Origin: Candidatus Gorgonimonas leptogorgiae
GTDB taxonomy: Bacteria > Pseudomonadota > Gammaproteobacteria > Pseudomonadales > Endozoicomonadaceae
NCBI GenBank assembly: GCA_929200515.1
Contig: CAKNAD010000082.1
Span: 1-10,695 of the forward strand
Direction of reading: 5' to 3'
Length of the DNA: 10,695 nucleotides
Under the pieces are notes generated by a model, which was not told the origin of the DNA, ran no database searches, and was given only the letters and a program-made list of their open reading frames with translations. Shown here piece by piece: positions 1 to 6,516 of this stretch. The first letter of the stretch is position 1, and every line of letters begins with the position of its first letter. The translations under genes were made by a program, and so were the position numbers.

Positions 1-14
1 AAAACAAGATATTT

Positions 15-54
15 ATGCCTTATATCCCGCAAGTTTTACGGCACTTTTTGATAA
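15..54 (-). repeat. IS200/IS605-type left-end repeat, copy 1 (element continues outside the window)
   Basis: The first 15 bases and the last 21 bases of this segment are identical to the left-end hairpin at 4604-4655; the middle is shorter (CAAG here instead of a 16-base hairpin interior). Read on the minus strand it starts TTATCAAAAAGTGCCG, the same as the other copy. The shared block stops one base from the stop codon of the kinase gene (56-58). Beyond GGCATAA the two copies diverge, so the body of this element, if any survives, lies to the left of the window. Assignment to IS200/IS605 rests on the other copy, where a tnpB remnant and right-end hairpin are present in matching orientation. 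Confidence 0.6.
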
Positions 55-55
55 A

Positions 56-1870
56 CTATAGCCATCTTTCGTTGCTTGCATCAATACCTTGGCTTTCTAA
101 TTGTTGTTTTTCGAATATTAACTGAGAAATAGATTCATCTATAGACTCTATACTTAAAAGCGCTTGACGCTCTAAATCTTGAAATTCATCAAGCTTATCT
201 TGGATAAGATCGGCTTTTTTTTCTGTGGTTTCCCTACTGCAACCATTAATATCAGAAATCTCTTTTTCTACTTTGGATTTATGTACCTGTATATCCTCTA
301 ATATAGCTTTCTTTTCTGCTTTATTTTTGGCTAATAACTTACTTAGTATTGCCACCTGTGCTAAACATCGCATATCTTTTTTTAGGGGCTTGCTTTCAAA
401 CTCTACATCTTTCGGTATATCTCTATAAACTTCGTTATTTATTAGTGTTTTTATTTCGCTTAATCCTGTTTTGATTGTGAATATTTCTTTTTGTAAATAC
501 TTAACTTGTACTGGGTCGTTTATTTTTTTTGCAGTTTCTAATTGTTTTTCTAAAACCAATAACTTTCTATAGTTTTTATCGTGTTGCACATTAAGAGCAA
601 ACGCTGATTTCTTATAACTATCATTATTAAAAATATCACAAGCAAGAACTTCTTTAGGAGTTAGTCTACATGCAGGAGCGTACTGTAATAAGCCCATAAT
701 CAGATCTTTTATTTCTGTAGGAACTTTAGAATTAAGATAAATATCTTGATTTAGTTGATCTACTAACTCGATATAATCTAAATATAATTTTTTTGTTAAT
801 GTCATACCGAAAAATTCATCCGCTTTTTTTTCTGCAAATATTTCATAAAGCATAATTCCTAGCGACCAACTATCATGTGCTAAAGTAGAACCTCTGTAGC
901 CTTGTCTATCGTAAATAGAATAATAATTATCGTTTATAATTTCTGGCGGGCAATATCTAAGTGTTTTTGTAGATGGTTTATGCATGAACTTATAATTTTC
1001 TGCCTCACCGACTGTAATACCTTTATTATCAATTATACTGATTATACCTTGTACCGTTATTAACACATTACTAAGCTTTAAATCTTGGTGCCCTATACCC
1101 TTAGCATGAAGACTAGCTATACTCTCTGTTATTTGATGAGCAATACATAGCTTGTCTAAGTATGATAACGGCTTGGTTGCTTCTGCTAATTTTTGATCTG
1201 GTAAGCATAGCTTCGTAAGCTCTACACCTTGAAACACCGTTACAACAGCAGGGTTTAAAAAGAGTGGTTTTGAGTCAATACCTACTATTATGTTTTTTTC
1301 TGCTTCTTCCATAACTTTATCCGTTTGATCAAAACGAAGCATGCTTTCTGAGATCTTAAAATTATCTTTTGGTGTTTTTTTGACTAATATTCTAGATACA
1401 GATAGAGGTCGTGATACTTTTTTGGGACCGCATATTTTTATACTCCTCCTTTTTTTGTTATAATTTTCTATGCTTTCTTCTGCTTCTCCTACTACAGCAT
1501 ATGTTACCTCACCAAAATTTCCCTCCCCTACAACCCGCGTTGTTGGATCGTTTACAAATTTCATATCCATAATCATAGTTTCAGAGATATCTGCTAAACT
1601 AACATCAGGAGGAGCAACTGTTTTTTTGCCGAAGCTTAAGTCTGCTTTAGGAGTTATCGTTCTATTAGTAATACTTGTTTCTGCGGTATAACCCAGCGAT
1701 AGAGAGTCATCTATTTCTACTTTCATGTACCCTTCTACAGGAACCGACTTAAATGATATCTTTTGTTTATTATTTTGGGATATTGCTATTGGCTCATCTC
1801 TACTATACTTCTGTCTTTGGTTTTGAACTCCCGTAGGGATTATTATCTTACCAGTACTAACATCTTTCAT
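56..1870 (-). CDS. Eukaryotic-like Ser/Thr protein kinase, candidate host-directed effector
   Basis: Protein of 604 residues with a recognisable protein-kinase fold. A leader of about 110 residues has no domain I recognise. It is followed by a Gly-rich loop GEGNFGEV (115-122), a candidate ATP-binding Lys145 in SIKICG, and a Glu-rich helix near 188-191. The catalytic loop is HQDLKLSN (261-268; Asp263, Lys265, Asn268). A metal-binding Asp281 lies in DNKG where DFG is usual, PPE (308-310) replaces APE, Asp333 sits in the subdomain IX motif, and Arg402 in subdomain XI. Residues about 430-600 are charged, heptad-like and probably coiled coil. The Arg before the catalytic Asp is Gln, so it is not an RD kinase and may not need activation-loop phosphorylation (inference). 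There is no signal peptide or membrane segment. The ATG is preceded by AAGGA at 1881-1885, 10 bases upstream. Function as an injected effector is inferred from its eukaryotic character and its lone position among housekeeping genes; an intrinsic bacterial signalling kinase is the alternative. Confidence 0.85.
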   Translation of the reverse strand: MKDVSTGKIIIPTGVQNQRQKYSRDEPIAISQNNKQKISFKSVPVEGYMKVEIDDSLSLGYTAETSITNRTITPKADLSFGKKTVAPPDVSLADISETMIMDMKFVNDPTTRVVGEGNFGEVTYAVVGEAEESIENYNKKRRSIKICGPKKVSRPLSVSRILVKKTPKDNFKISESMLRFDQTDKVMEEAEKNIIVGIDSKPLFLNPAVVTVFQGVELTKLCLPDQKLAEATKPLSYLDKLCIAHQITESIASLHAKGIGHQDLKLSNVLITVQGIISIIDNKGITVGEAENYKFMHKPSTKTLRYCPPEIINDNYYSIYDRQGYRGSTLAHDSWSLGIMLYEIFAEKKADEFFGMTLTKKLYLDYIELVDQLNQDIYLNSKVPTEIKDLIMGLLQYAPACRLTPKEVLACDIFNNDSYKKSAFALNVQHDKNYRKLLVLEKQLETAKKINDPVQVKYLQKEIFTIKTGLSEIKTLINNEVYRDIPKDVEFESKPLKKDMRCLAQVAILSKLLAKNKAEKKAILEDIQVHKSKVEKEISDINGCSRETTEKKADLIQDKLDEFQDLERQALLSIESIDESISQLIFEKQQLESQGIDASNERWL

Positions 1871-1933
1871 GGTTCATTCATCCTTGTAATACACACTAAA
1901 TTCACAAATAGAAATGTATTTTTTATAAAATAA

Positions 1934-1962
1934 ATCCTAATAAATAAAAGTTTAAAAAACAA
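1934..1962 (-). promoter_or_regulatory. Candidate sigma70 promoter of the kinase gene
   Basis: On the minus strand TTGTTT (1957-1962) is followed after 17 bases by TAGGAT (1934-1939), about 64 bases before the kinase start codon. In such AT-rich DNA this match is weak evidence. Confidence 0.3.
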
Positions 1963-2035
1963 CACAATACCAACAGTATAGCTTAAGTATTTAATTTTTT
2001 AGAACATACCCTTGTAGTTAAATTAGTTACACAAA

Positions 2036-2656
2036 CTAGCAGTTGTTTTTTGTTCTATATTTTATTAAATCTTCTATTGTTCCTATTTTTAATCCATGTT
2101 TTTTAGCAAAAACCTCTAGATCTTTAGTTCTAGACATAGATCCATCATCGTTTATCACTTCTATTATCGCAGCTGCTGGCGTTAAGCCTGCTAATTTTGT
2201 TAAGTCGCATCCAGCTTCTGTATGTCCACCTCTTTCTAGAACACCACCTGGTTTTGCCATTACTGGAAATATATGACCAGGTTGCATTATATCTTTTACA
2301 GTTGAGTTTAGATTACTTGCAACTAAAATAGTTTTAGCTCTGTCATGAGCAGAAATTCCTGTGGTTATTCCCTCAGCAGATTCTATTGATGTCATAAAAG
2401 CTGTTTTAAACTTTGATCCATTTTCAGCTGTTGCAACCATAGGTTTTAGATTAAGGTTTTTACATTGTGATTGTGTTAAACTCAAACATAGCAAACCCCT
2501 AGCCTCTTTGATCATAAAAGCTATGGTTGCTGGAGTTATTTTTTCTGCAGCAACGATGATATCACCTTCGTTTTCGCGGTTTTCATCGTCAATCATGATA
2601 ATAGGCTTGCCTATTTTAACATCTGCTAAAATATCATCTATTGAACTAATAGCCAT
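2036..2656 (-). CDS. ribB: 3,4-dihydroxy-2-butanone 4-phosphate synthase (riboflavin synthesis)
   Basis: Converts ribulose 5-phosphate to the four-carbon precursor of the riboflavin xylene ring plus formate; cytosolic and Mg-dependent. The 206 residues contain the family signatures: acidic loop DDENRENEGD (23-32), TTGISAHDRAKTI (98-110), GHIFPV (127-132), the RGGHTEA motif (142-148) and EVINDDGSMSR (166-176). It ends at the point where bifunctional RibBA proteins continue into the GTP cyclohydrolase II domain; that domain is absent, so this is a stand-alone RibB slightly shorter than E. coli's. The ATG has a good ribosome site, AGAGGAA at 2661-2667. It lies 72 bases downstream of deoC on the same strand and is probably co-transcribed with it. 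No FMN riboswitch fits in that gap. A GTP cyclohydrolase II gene must be elsewhere if the pathway is complete. Confidence 0.95.
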   Translation of the reverse strand: MAISSIDDILADVKIGKPIIMIDDENRENEGDIIVAAEKITPATIAFMIKEARGLLCLSLTQSQCKNLNLKPMVATAENGSKFKTAFMTSIESAEGITTGISAHDRAKTILVASNLNSTVKDIMQPGHIFPVMAKPGGVLERGGHTEAGCDLTKLAGLTPAAAIIEVINDDGSMSRTKDLEVFAKKHGLKIGTIEDLIKYRTKNNC

Positions 2657-2728
2657 TAAATTCCTCTAAAACATATATAAAATTGAAATTGTTTTGTAGT
2701 TTATCAAATAATTTTAATTTAATCTATG

Positions 2729-3481
2729 TTAAGTAGCTTTTAAAGGTTTAACAAGGCTATCTAGTAAACTACTAGCTCCAAAGCGAAATGTATCAACAGA
2801 TATCCAGTTTTTCCCCATTATATTTTCAGCTAATTTTAAATACATGATAGCTTCTTCTGCAAACTTAATTCCTCCAGATGCCTTAAACCCAACATAGTTG
2901 CTATACTTTTTTATAGCATTAAGAATGGTTTCAGCACTAGCTAAACTTGCATTGTTTAGTACTTTTCCCGTAGATGTTTTAATAAAATCAGCCCCTGCAT
3001 CAATAGATAAATATGTGGCATCAGTTATCAAACTATTGTGCTGCAACATTCCTGATTCTATTATGGATTTTAATTTTATTGTAGATCCACATATTTCTTT
3101 AGCTGCTCTTAATAATTTATACGGGGTTTTAGTATCTTTATTAGCAATTAGTTTATTATAAGGAATAACCACATCTATTTCGTTAGCCCCTAAATTTATT
3201 GCAGTTTCTATTTCTGTTAATACAGTTGTTAATTTATTATTACCCTGAGGGAAGTTACAAACTGTTGCTATTTTAATTTGATTAAGCTCTAGGATATCTA
3301 AATGATTTCTTGCTGTTTTTATAAATTTAGGGTAGATGCAAACAGCTGCGACATTACCTTTTGGCGACTTAGCTTTGTCACACAAGCTAGTGATGGTTTT
3401 GTGGCTATCGTTATTATTTAGCGATGTCAAATCAACAAGGCTAATCGCCTTGTTGTAGTAATTAATGGTATCTATAGTCAA
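2729..3481 (-). CDS. deoC: Deoxyribose-phosphate aldolase
   Basis: Class I aldolase that splits 2-deoxyribose 5-phosphate into glyceraldehyde 3-phosphate and acetaldehyde, feeding DNA-derived deoxyribose into central metabolism. The 250 residues align with the E. coli-type enzyme from end to end: DLTSLN (17-22), NVAAVCIYP (43-51), NEIDVVIPY with Asp103, the Schiff-base Lys168 in DFIKTSTGK, Lys200 in GFKASGGIK, and a C-terminal RFGASSLLDSL. The start is TTG at 3479-3481. The codon immediately upstream in frame is TAA and no early in-frame ATG exists, so the rare start is well supported. AAGGG lies at 3493-3497. It is the first gene of a likely deoC-ribB transcript and diverges from dksA. The usual deo partners (deoA, deoB, deoD) are not present here. 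Confidence 0.95.
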   Translation of the reverse strand: MTIDTINYYNKAISLVDLTSLNNNDSHKTITSLCDKAKSPKGNVAAVCIYPKFIKTARNHLDILELNQIKIATVCNFPQGNNKLTTVLTEIETAINLGANEIDVVIPYNKLIANKDTKTPYKLLRAAKEICGSTIKLKSIIESGMLQHNSLITDATYLSIDAGADFIKTSTGKVLNNASLASAETILNAIKKYSNYVGFKASGGIKFAEEAIMYLKLAENIMGKNWISVDTFRFGASSLLDSLVKPLKAT

Positions 3482-3520
3482 TTATCAAAATACCCTTAGT
3501 TGATTTCGTATAGTTGCTTG

Positions 3521-3548
3521 ATCATAGTACATGCATTTTTTATTACAA
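3521..3548 (-). promoter_or_regulatory. Candidate sigma70 promoter of deoC-ribB
   Basis: On the minus strand TTGTAA (3543-3548), a 16-base spacer, then TATGAT (3521-3526). Transcription would begin near 3514 and give a leader of roughly 30 bases before the TTG start of deoC. No GC-rich operator is obvious next to it. Confidence 0.4.
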
Positions 3549-3565
3549 CAAATATAACTATTTAT

Positions 3566-3641
3566 CTAGTATATTGAAAATACTAGTTTTCAGCAAGTGA
3601 TTATACACTTTTACTCTTTCTATAGTGTTTATAGTCTTGCT
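3566..3641. repeat. Two inverted repeats in the deoC-dksA intergenic region
   Basis: CTAGTAT (3566-3572) and ATACTAG (3580-3586) form a perfect 7-base dyad around a 7-base loop. Directly after it, AGCAAG (3592-3597) and CTTGCT (3636-3641) are the perfect ends of a longer imperfect inverted repeat whose inner arms also partly pair. They lie between the two divergent start regions and could be operators, a transcript hairpin or a small-RNA gene. No T-run typical of a strong terminator follows on either strand. Confidence 0.4.
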
Positions 3642-3775
3642 TCATCTTCAAATATAATGTAAATTTATTTTTCTAGATGTTATACTGTTTTTGTAGTAAA
3701 GAAAATTAAGGCTATTATCTTGAAGCAAAAGATGTGTCGCCCGAACTTTAGTGAGCAAAATATAGATATACAGTT

Positions 3776-3805
3776 TTGCCTGTTATAATAAACATATGGT
3801 AAAAT
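3776..3805 (+). promoter_or_regulatory. Candidate dksA promoter
   Basis: TTGCCT (3776-3781), 18-base spacer, TAAAAT (3800-3805). A consensus TATAAT also lies at 3784-3789, though without a good -35 box. Either would give a leader of roughly 70-90 bases before dksA. The leader would contain an inverted repeat: AAAATGCCTT (3801-3810) pairs with AAGGTATTTT (3829-3838) with one G-U pair. Confidence 0.35.
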
Positions 3806-3881
3806 GCCTTATATAAAAAGAAGTGTAAAAGGTATTTTAATATAAAACTACTCTTTCACAAACAAATGGTGGGTTGTAACT

Positions 3882-4322
3882 ATGTCAAACACGCATAGCA
3901 ATCAACATTTATTCTCTCAAGAACCTCCCTATCAAGAGGCTGAAGGAGAGGAGTATATGAATGCGAAACAACGAAAACATTTTACAAAAATATTGCTAAA
4001 CTTAAAACATCAGCTCATGGCTGATGTAGATAAAACAGTTTCACACTTAAAGGGAGAAGCAACTAATTTTCCTGATCCTGTAGATCGTGCAAACCAAGAA
4101 GAAGAGTTTAGCATAGAGCTTAAAACTAGAGATAGGGAGCGTAAATTAGCAAAAAAAATCGACCAATCACTAACAAGCATAGAAGAAGGCGAATATGGTT
4201 ATTGTGAGAGCTGCGGAATAGAAATAGGAATAAAAAGGCTTGAAGTAAGACCAACAGCAACACAATGTATTGATTGTAAAACATTAGATGAAATCAAAGA
4301 AAAACAAGATGGAAATACTTAA
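3882..4322 (+). CDS. dksA: RNA polymerase-binding transcription factor DksA
   Basis: DksA enters the secondary channel of RNA polymerase and, with ppGpp, represses rRNA promoters and activates amino-acid promoters. The 146 residues match the E. coli protein along its length, including the N-terminal PYQE..GEEYMN segment (16-27). The coiled coil carries the tip acidic pair Asp65 and Asp68 in DPVDRANQEEEF. The C4 zinc finger is CESC (108-111) plus CIDC (129-132), within the near-invariant stretch GYCESCGIEIG. The chosen ATG has only a weak ribosome site (GGTGG at 3868-3872). A second in-frame ATG at codon 26 (3957-3959) has a much better one, AAGGAG at 3943-3948, eight bases away. Homology supports the longer form, but a short form may also be made. 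A decayed IS200/IS605 element begins about 20 bases after the stop. Confidence 0.97.
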   Translation: MSNTHSNQHLFSQEPPYQEAEGEEYMNAKQRKHFTKILLNLKHQLMADVDKTVSHLKGEATNFPDPVDRANQEEEFSIELKTRDRERKLAKKIDQSLTSIEEGEYGYCESCGIEIGIKRLEVRPTATQCIDCKTLDEIKEKQDGNT

Positions 4323-4342
4323 CGCTAGCTAATGTAAATAAA

Positions 4343-4480
4343 TCGTGACGTCCTCCACGACCGAAAGGACGTGGCTTCCTAGATCAGATTAATCTGCTAG
4401 GTGGTTTCTAGGCTAGTTCTTCAACGATACCTACATTTCCATAGACTAACCCCGCATGCCCTGCGGTTGGCTCTGAAACA
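4343..4480 (-). ncRNA. Possible orphan omega (guide) RNA scaffold of a tnpB-type element
   Basis: In IS200/IS605 elements the guide RNA for TnpB is produced from the 3' end of tnpB through the right end, with the guide taken from flanking DNA. That whole section survives here. On the minus strand come the stem CCGCA/TGCGG (4452-4466), then a stem made of CCTAG (4378-4382), the 12-base palindrome CAGATTAATCTG (4385-4396) and CTAGG (4397-4401), then the CCACG/CGTGG terminal hairpin (4355-4374). The guide would be read from the dksA 3' flank. No promoter or expression evidence is visible, so this is an inference from structure and position. Confidence 0.3.
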
Positions 4481-4530
4481 AGCGTGGTCGATGGACTAGC
4501 TATCTGTCTGAGCAGTAAATAGAAATTACG
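4408..4530 (-). pseudogene. tnpB: tnpB C-terminal remnant
   Basis: A frame of 40 codons, open from 4530 and closed by TAG at 4408-4410, with a stop just upstream (4531-4533). Its peptide includes ASPSTTLVSEPTAGHAG. PTAGHAG-type sequences are characteristic of the C-terminal tail of TnpB/OrfB after the zinc ribbon. No CxxC zinc ribbon or RuvC-like catalytic Asp/Glu remains, and there is no start codon or ribosome site, so no functional nuclease can be made. It lies in the right place and orientation relative to the element's ends. Confidence 0.65.
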
Positions 4531-4603
4531 CTATGTGAGTATATTAGTAAGAAACAGCGTGCAGAAACAAGTACAATATTCTAAGAATTGCTAGTAAAAT
4601 GTT

Positions 4604-4655
4604 ATGCCTTATATCCCGTACCTAAAGGAGCGGGTTTTACGGCACTTTTTGATAA
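4604..4655 (-). repeat. IS200/IS605-type left-end hairpin, copy 2
   Basis: Nested inverted repeat: TGCC (4605-4608) with GGCA (4641-4644), CCCG (4615-4618) with CGGG (4631-4634), and CCT (4621-4623) with AGG (4626-4628). The outer 15 and 21 bases repeat at 15-54. On the plus strand the hairpin is followed by TTTTT (4646-4650), so it may also end transcription coming from dksA. Confidence 0.65.
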
Positions 4656-4801
4656 TTATCTGTTAACTATTGTTAATAGATGGTTGCTTCTTTGCAATTG
4701 TTAAGTTTTTATACTAGTTAAATTAGATGCTCGTTTTGTTTCTATGTTTTTTTATAACGTCTTTTTAATTGAGACAGTTTTGTAATAAAGGATAATTTTT
4801 A

Positions 4802-5620
4802 ATGATAAAAATAGGGGTTTTAGGCATAACGGGCCGAACAGGGAAACACATAATACCGCAAGTTATTAAAAACAAACATACAGCTATTTGTGCTGCTATA
4901 GCTAGCCCTAGTAGCAAGCTATCAGGAAAAAAGTTATCATATTTGTATCCCGATTTAGATGAAAAAAACGGTTCGCTAATAATTTCAGATAATCTAGAAA
5001 AAATCATTCACAATTTAGATGTAATAATAGATTTCACCACTGCAGAGTCATCAATAAACGCAGTTACTTTATGCAAAAAATATAATAAAAAAATAGTTAT
5101 AGCAACAACAGGTTTAACTGAAAGCCAGTTAAACTTTATAAAAGAAGCTAGTAAAAAAACAGCAATTTTATATGCAGAAAACACAAGCTTAGGCATAAAC
5201 AATATTTGTGCTTTACTAAAAAACATTGCCGATCCTTTTAAGTATGATGCGGATATAGATATCGAAGAAGCCCACCATAGATACAAAAAAGATTCCCCAT
5301 CAGGAACAGCATTAAAAATTGCACGAGCTCTTTATGGAAATAAAGAAATAAAAAATAAAGATGTTTTTTTTGCTAGTAATATTAGCAACAATAACATACG
5401 ACCTGAAAACACTTTAGGTTTTAGCATTCGCCGTAGTGGTAATATAGTTGGCGAACATAGCATTATATTTACTACAGATGAAGAAACTATAGAAATAAAA
5501 CACAAGGCACATCATAGGAGTGTTTTTGCAAAAGGTGCGGTTAAAGCAGCAGAATTTGTATCTCAACAAGATATAGGTTTTTTTGGAATGGAAGATGTTC
5601 TGAATACAAAAAACATTTAG
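4802..5620 (+). CDS. dapB: 4-hydroxy-tetrahydrodipicolinate reductase
   Basis: Reduces the dehydrated HTPA intermediate to tetrahydrodipicolinate with NAD(P)H, in the lysine and meso-diaminopimelate (peptidoglycan) pathway. The 272 residues are the usual length. The N-terminal Rossmann loop is GITGRTG (8-14), VIIDFTTAESS (74-84) and ATTGL (101-105) follow, and the substrate domain has EEAHHRYKKDSPSGTA (155-170) with catalytic His158 and Lys162 and the SGT phosphate-like binding loop. IRRSGNIVGEHSIIF (209-223) and HHRSVFAKGAVKAA (237-250) are also typical. AAAGGA at 4787-4792 lies nine bases before the ATG. It stands alone, 147 bases after the IS remnant, and converges on prmA with a 38-base gap. 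No lysine riboswitch is recognisable in the short AT-rich leader. Confidence 0.96.
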   Translation: MIKIGVLGITGRTGKHIIPQVIKNKHTAICAAIASPSSKLSGKKLSYLYPDLDEKNGSLIISDNLEKIIHNLDVIIDFTTAESSINAVTLCKKYNKKIVIATTGLTESQLNFIKEASKKTAILYAENTSLGINNICALLKNIADPFKYDADIDIEEAHHRYKKDSPSGTALKIARALYGNKEIKNKDVFFASNISNNNIRPENTLGFSIRRSGNIVGEHSIIFTTDEETIEIKHKAHHRSVFAKGAVKAAEFVSQQDIGFFGMEDVLNTKNI

Positions 5621-5658
5621 ATTCTTTGTAATAGTTTAAAATTAACTTGACACTTCTA

Positions 5659-6516
5659 TTAAAGCTGACGCTTAGCAACTAATAATACCCAGTCGTTTTT
5701 TACTAACCTGTTTTTTATATCAAAGTTCTCAAAGTATGTTTTTTCGACATGTTTGCTCTCCTTACTTTGAAATCCAGAAAGCAATATTAAACCGTCTATT
5801 TTAATAAGTTGCCTTAAAATAGGCTCAAGTATTACCAATGTAGAAAAACTGTAAAGATTAGCAAATAAAATATCTACTGGGTTATTTGGAACTTTATCAA
5901 TGGTACAAACTTGTAGCTTTTTATCAGTTATATTATTATCCTTAGCATTTTTTTTAGTTTCTTTAAGAGCATTAGGATCTATATCTGTAGCTATTACTGA
6001 TTTTGCGCCAAACAGCAACGAAGATATAGCTAAAATTCCAGTTCCGCAACCATAATCTAAAACGTAACAACCTTGTATCTCGCTAGATTCAGCTATCCAC
6101 TCTAGACACAATTTAGTGGTAGAATGATTTCCCGAACCAAAAGAAATACCTGTATTAATAACCATATGTTGTATATTATTATTTGGTGGATGCTTCCATT
6201 TAGGGTGTATATATAGATTATTTTTAATATTAATTAAAGGAAATTCATCTATTGCTTTTTTCTTCCAATCTTTATTTTCTATCTCTCCTATTCTAATATA
6301 GCGAATATTAAAAAAAGCACTAATAGCATGTTTAACCTGCACAGCTATAGATTTATTATCAAATAAAACCACCATTTGATACTGTGGTAACAGGCTATCT
6401 TTACTATAGTTTTTTATGATAACATCTACAGCTCCTTTTTCCATTACAACAGCACTGATCTTAATAAAATTTTTTGGTTGAAGCGTTTTAGGAAAAGTCA
6501 TTTGAACCCAACCCAT
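5659..6516 (-). CDS. prmA: Ribosomal protein L11 methyltransferase
   Basis: SAM-dependent enzyme that trimethylates L11 of the large ribosomal subunit. The 285 residues comprise an N-terminal L11-recognition domain (about 1-95, starting MGWVQM) and a class I methyltransferase domain. Family landmarks are LYIHPKW (101-107), the substrate/SAM loop NTGISFGSGNHSTTKLCLEW (121-140), motif I VLDYGCGTGIL (152-162), the acidic ATDIDPNA (176-183), and FANLYSFSTLVILEPIL (218-234) where most members have ANIL. The loop usually reads DPG.AFGTG.H.TT; here NTG and GSGNH are mild departures, and everything else is intact. AAGAGGT lies at 6521-6527 just ahead of the ATG; Met6 is a less likely alternative start. 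Confidence 0.95.
   Translation of the reverse strand: MGWVQMTFPKTLQPKNFIKISAVVMEKGAVDVIIKNYSKDSLLPQYQMVVLFDNKSIAVQVKHAISAFFNIRYIRIGEIENKDWKKKAIDEFPLINIKNNLYIHPKWKHPPNNNIQHMVINTGISFGSGNHSTTKLCLEWIAESSEIQGCYVLDYGCGTGILAISSLLFGAKSVIATDIDPNALKETKKNAKDNNITDKKLQVCTIDKVPNNPVDILFANLYSFSTLVILEPILRQLIKIDGLILLSGFQSKESKHVEKTYFENFDIKNRLVKNDWVLLVAKRQL

Larger units (their letters stand above)
4340..4655 (-). mobile_element. Internally deleted IS200/IS605 (tnpB-type) element
   Basis: An approximately 315-base element on the minus strand between dksA and dapB; its structure is visible. Its left end is the subterminal hairpin CCCG..CGGG (4615-4634) within TGCC..GGCA arms, next to TTATC. A tnpB 3' remnant follows (4408-4530). 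The right-end hairpin is CCACG (4355-4359) with CGTGG (4370-4374) around a GAAA loop, beside GACGTC. Similar hairpins flanking tnpB (GAAGCC..GG..GAGGACGTCAC on the coding strand) are known in this superfamily. Local GC is visibly higher than in the flanks. Most of tnpB and any tnpA are gone, so it cannot move by itself; a TnpA elsewhere might mobilise it. Exact boundaries are estimated: the left end is set by identity with the copy at 15-54, the right end by the hairpin. Confidence 0.7.

Noticed and set aside
225..428. Plus-strand open frame inside the kinase gene (and similar frames at 1470-1691, 2043-2276, 2361-2669, 2898-3161, 8350-8646, 9106-9357)
   Set aside because: They lie opposite well-supported genes, give low-complexity hydrophobic peptides without motifs, and lack convincing ribosome sites.
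2657..2728. FMN riboswitch before ribB
   Set aside because: The 72-base gap is too short and contains none of the conserved FMN-element stems.
4605..4651. Dedicated Rho-independent terminator for dksA
   Set aside because: The hairpin plus TTTTT could terminate, but it sits about 280 bases after the stop and recurs as an IS end at the window start, so the IS-end explanation is preferred.
4765..5286. Minus-strand open frames opposite dapB
   Set aside because: They are shadows of the dapB reading frame, which has full family motifs.
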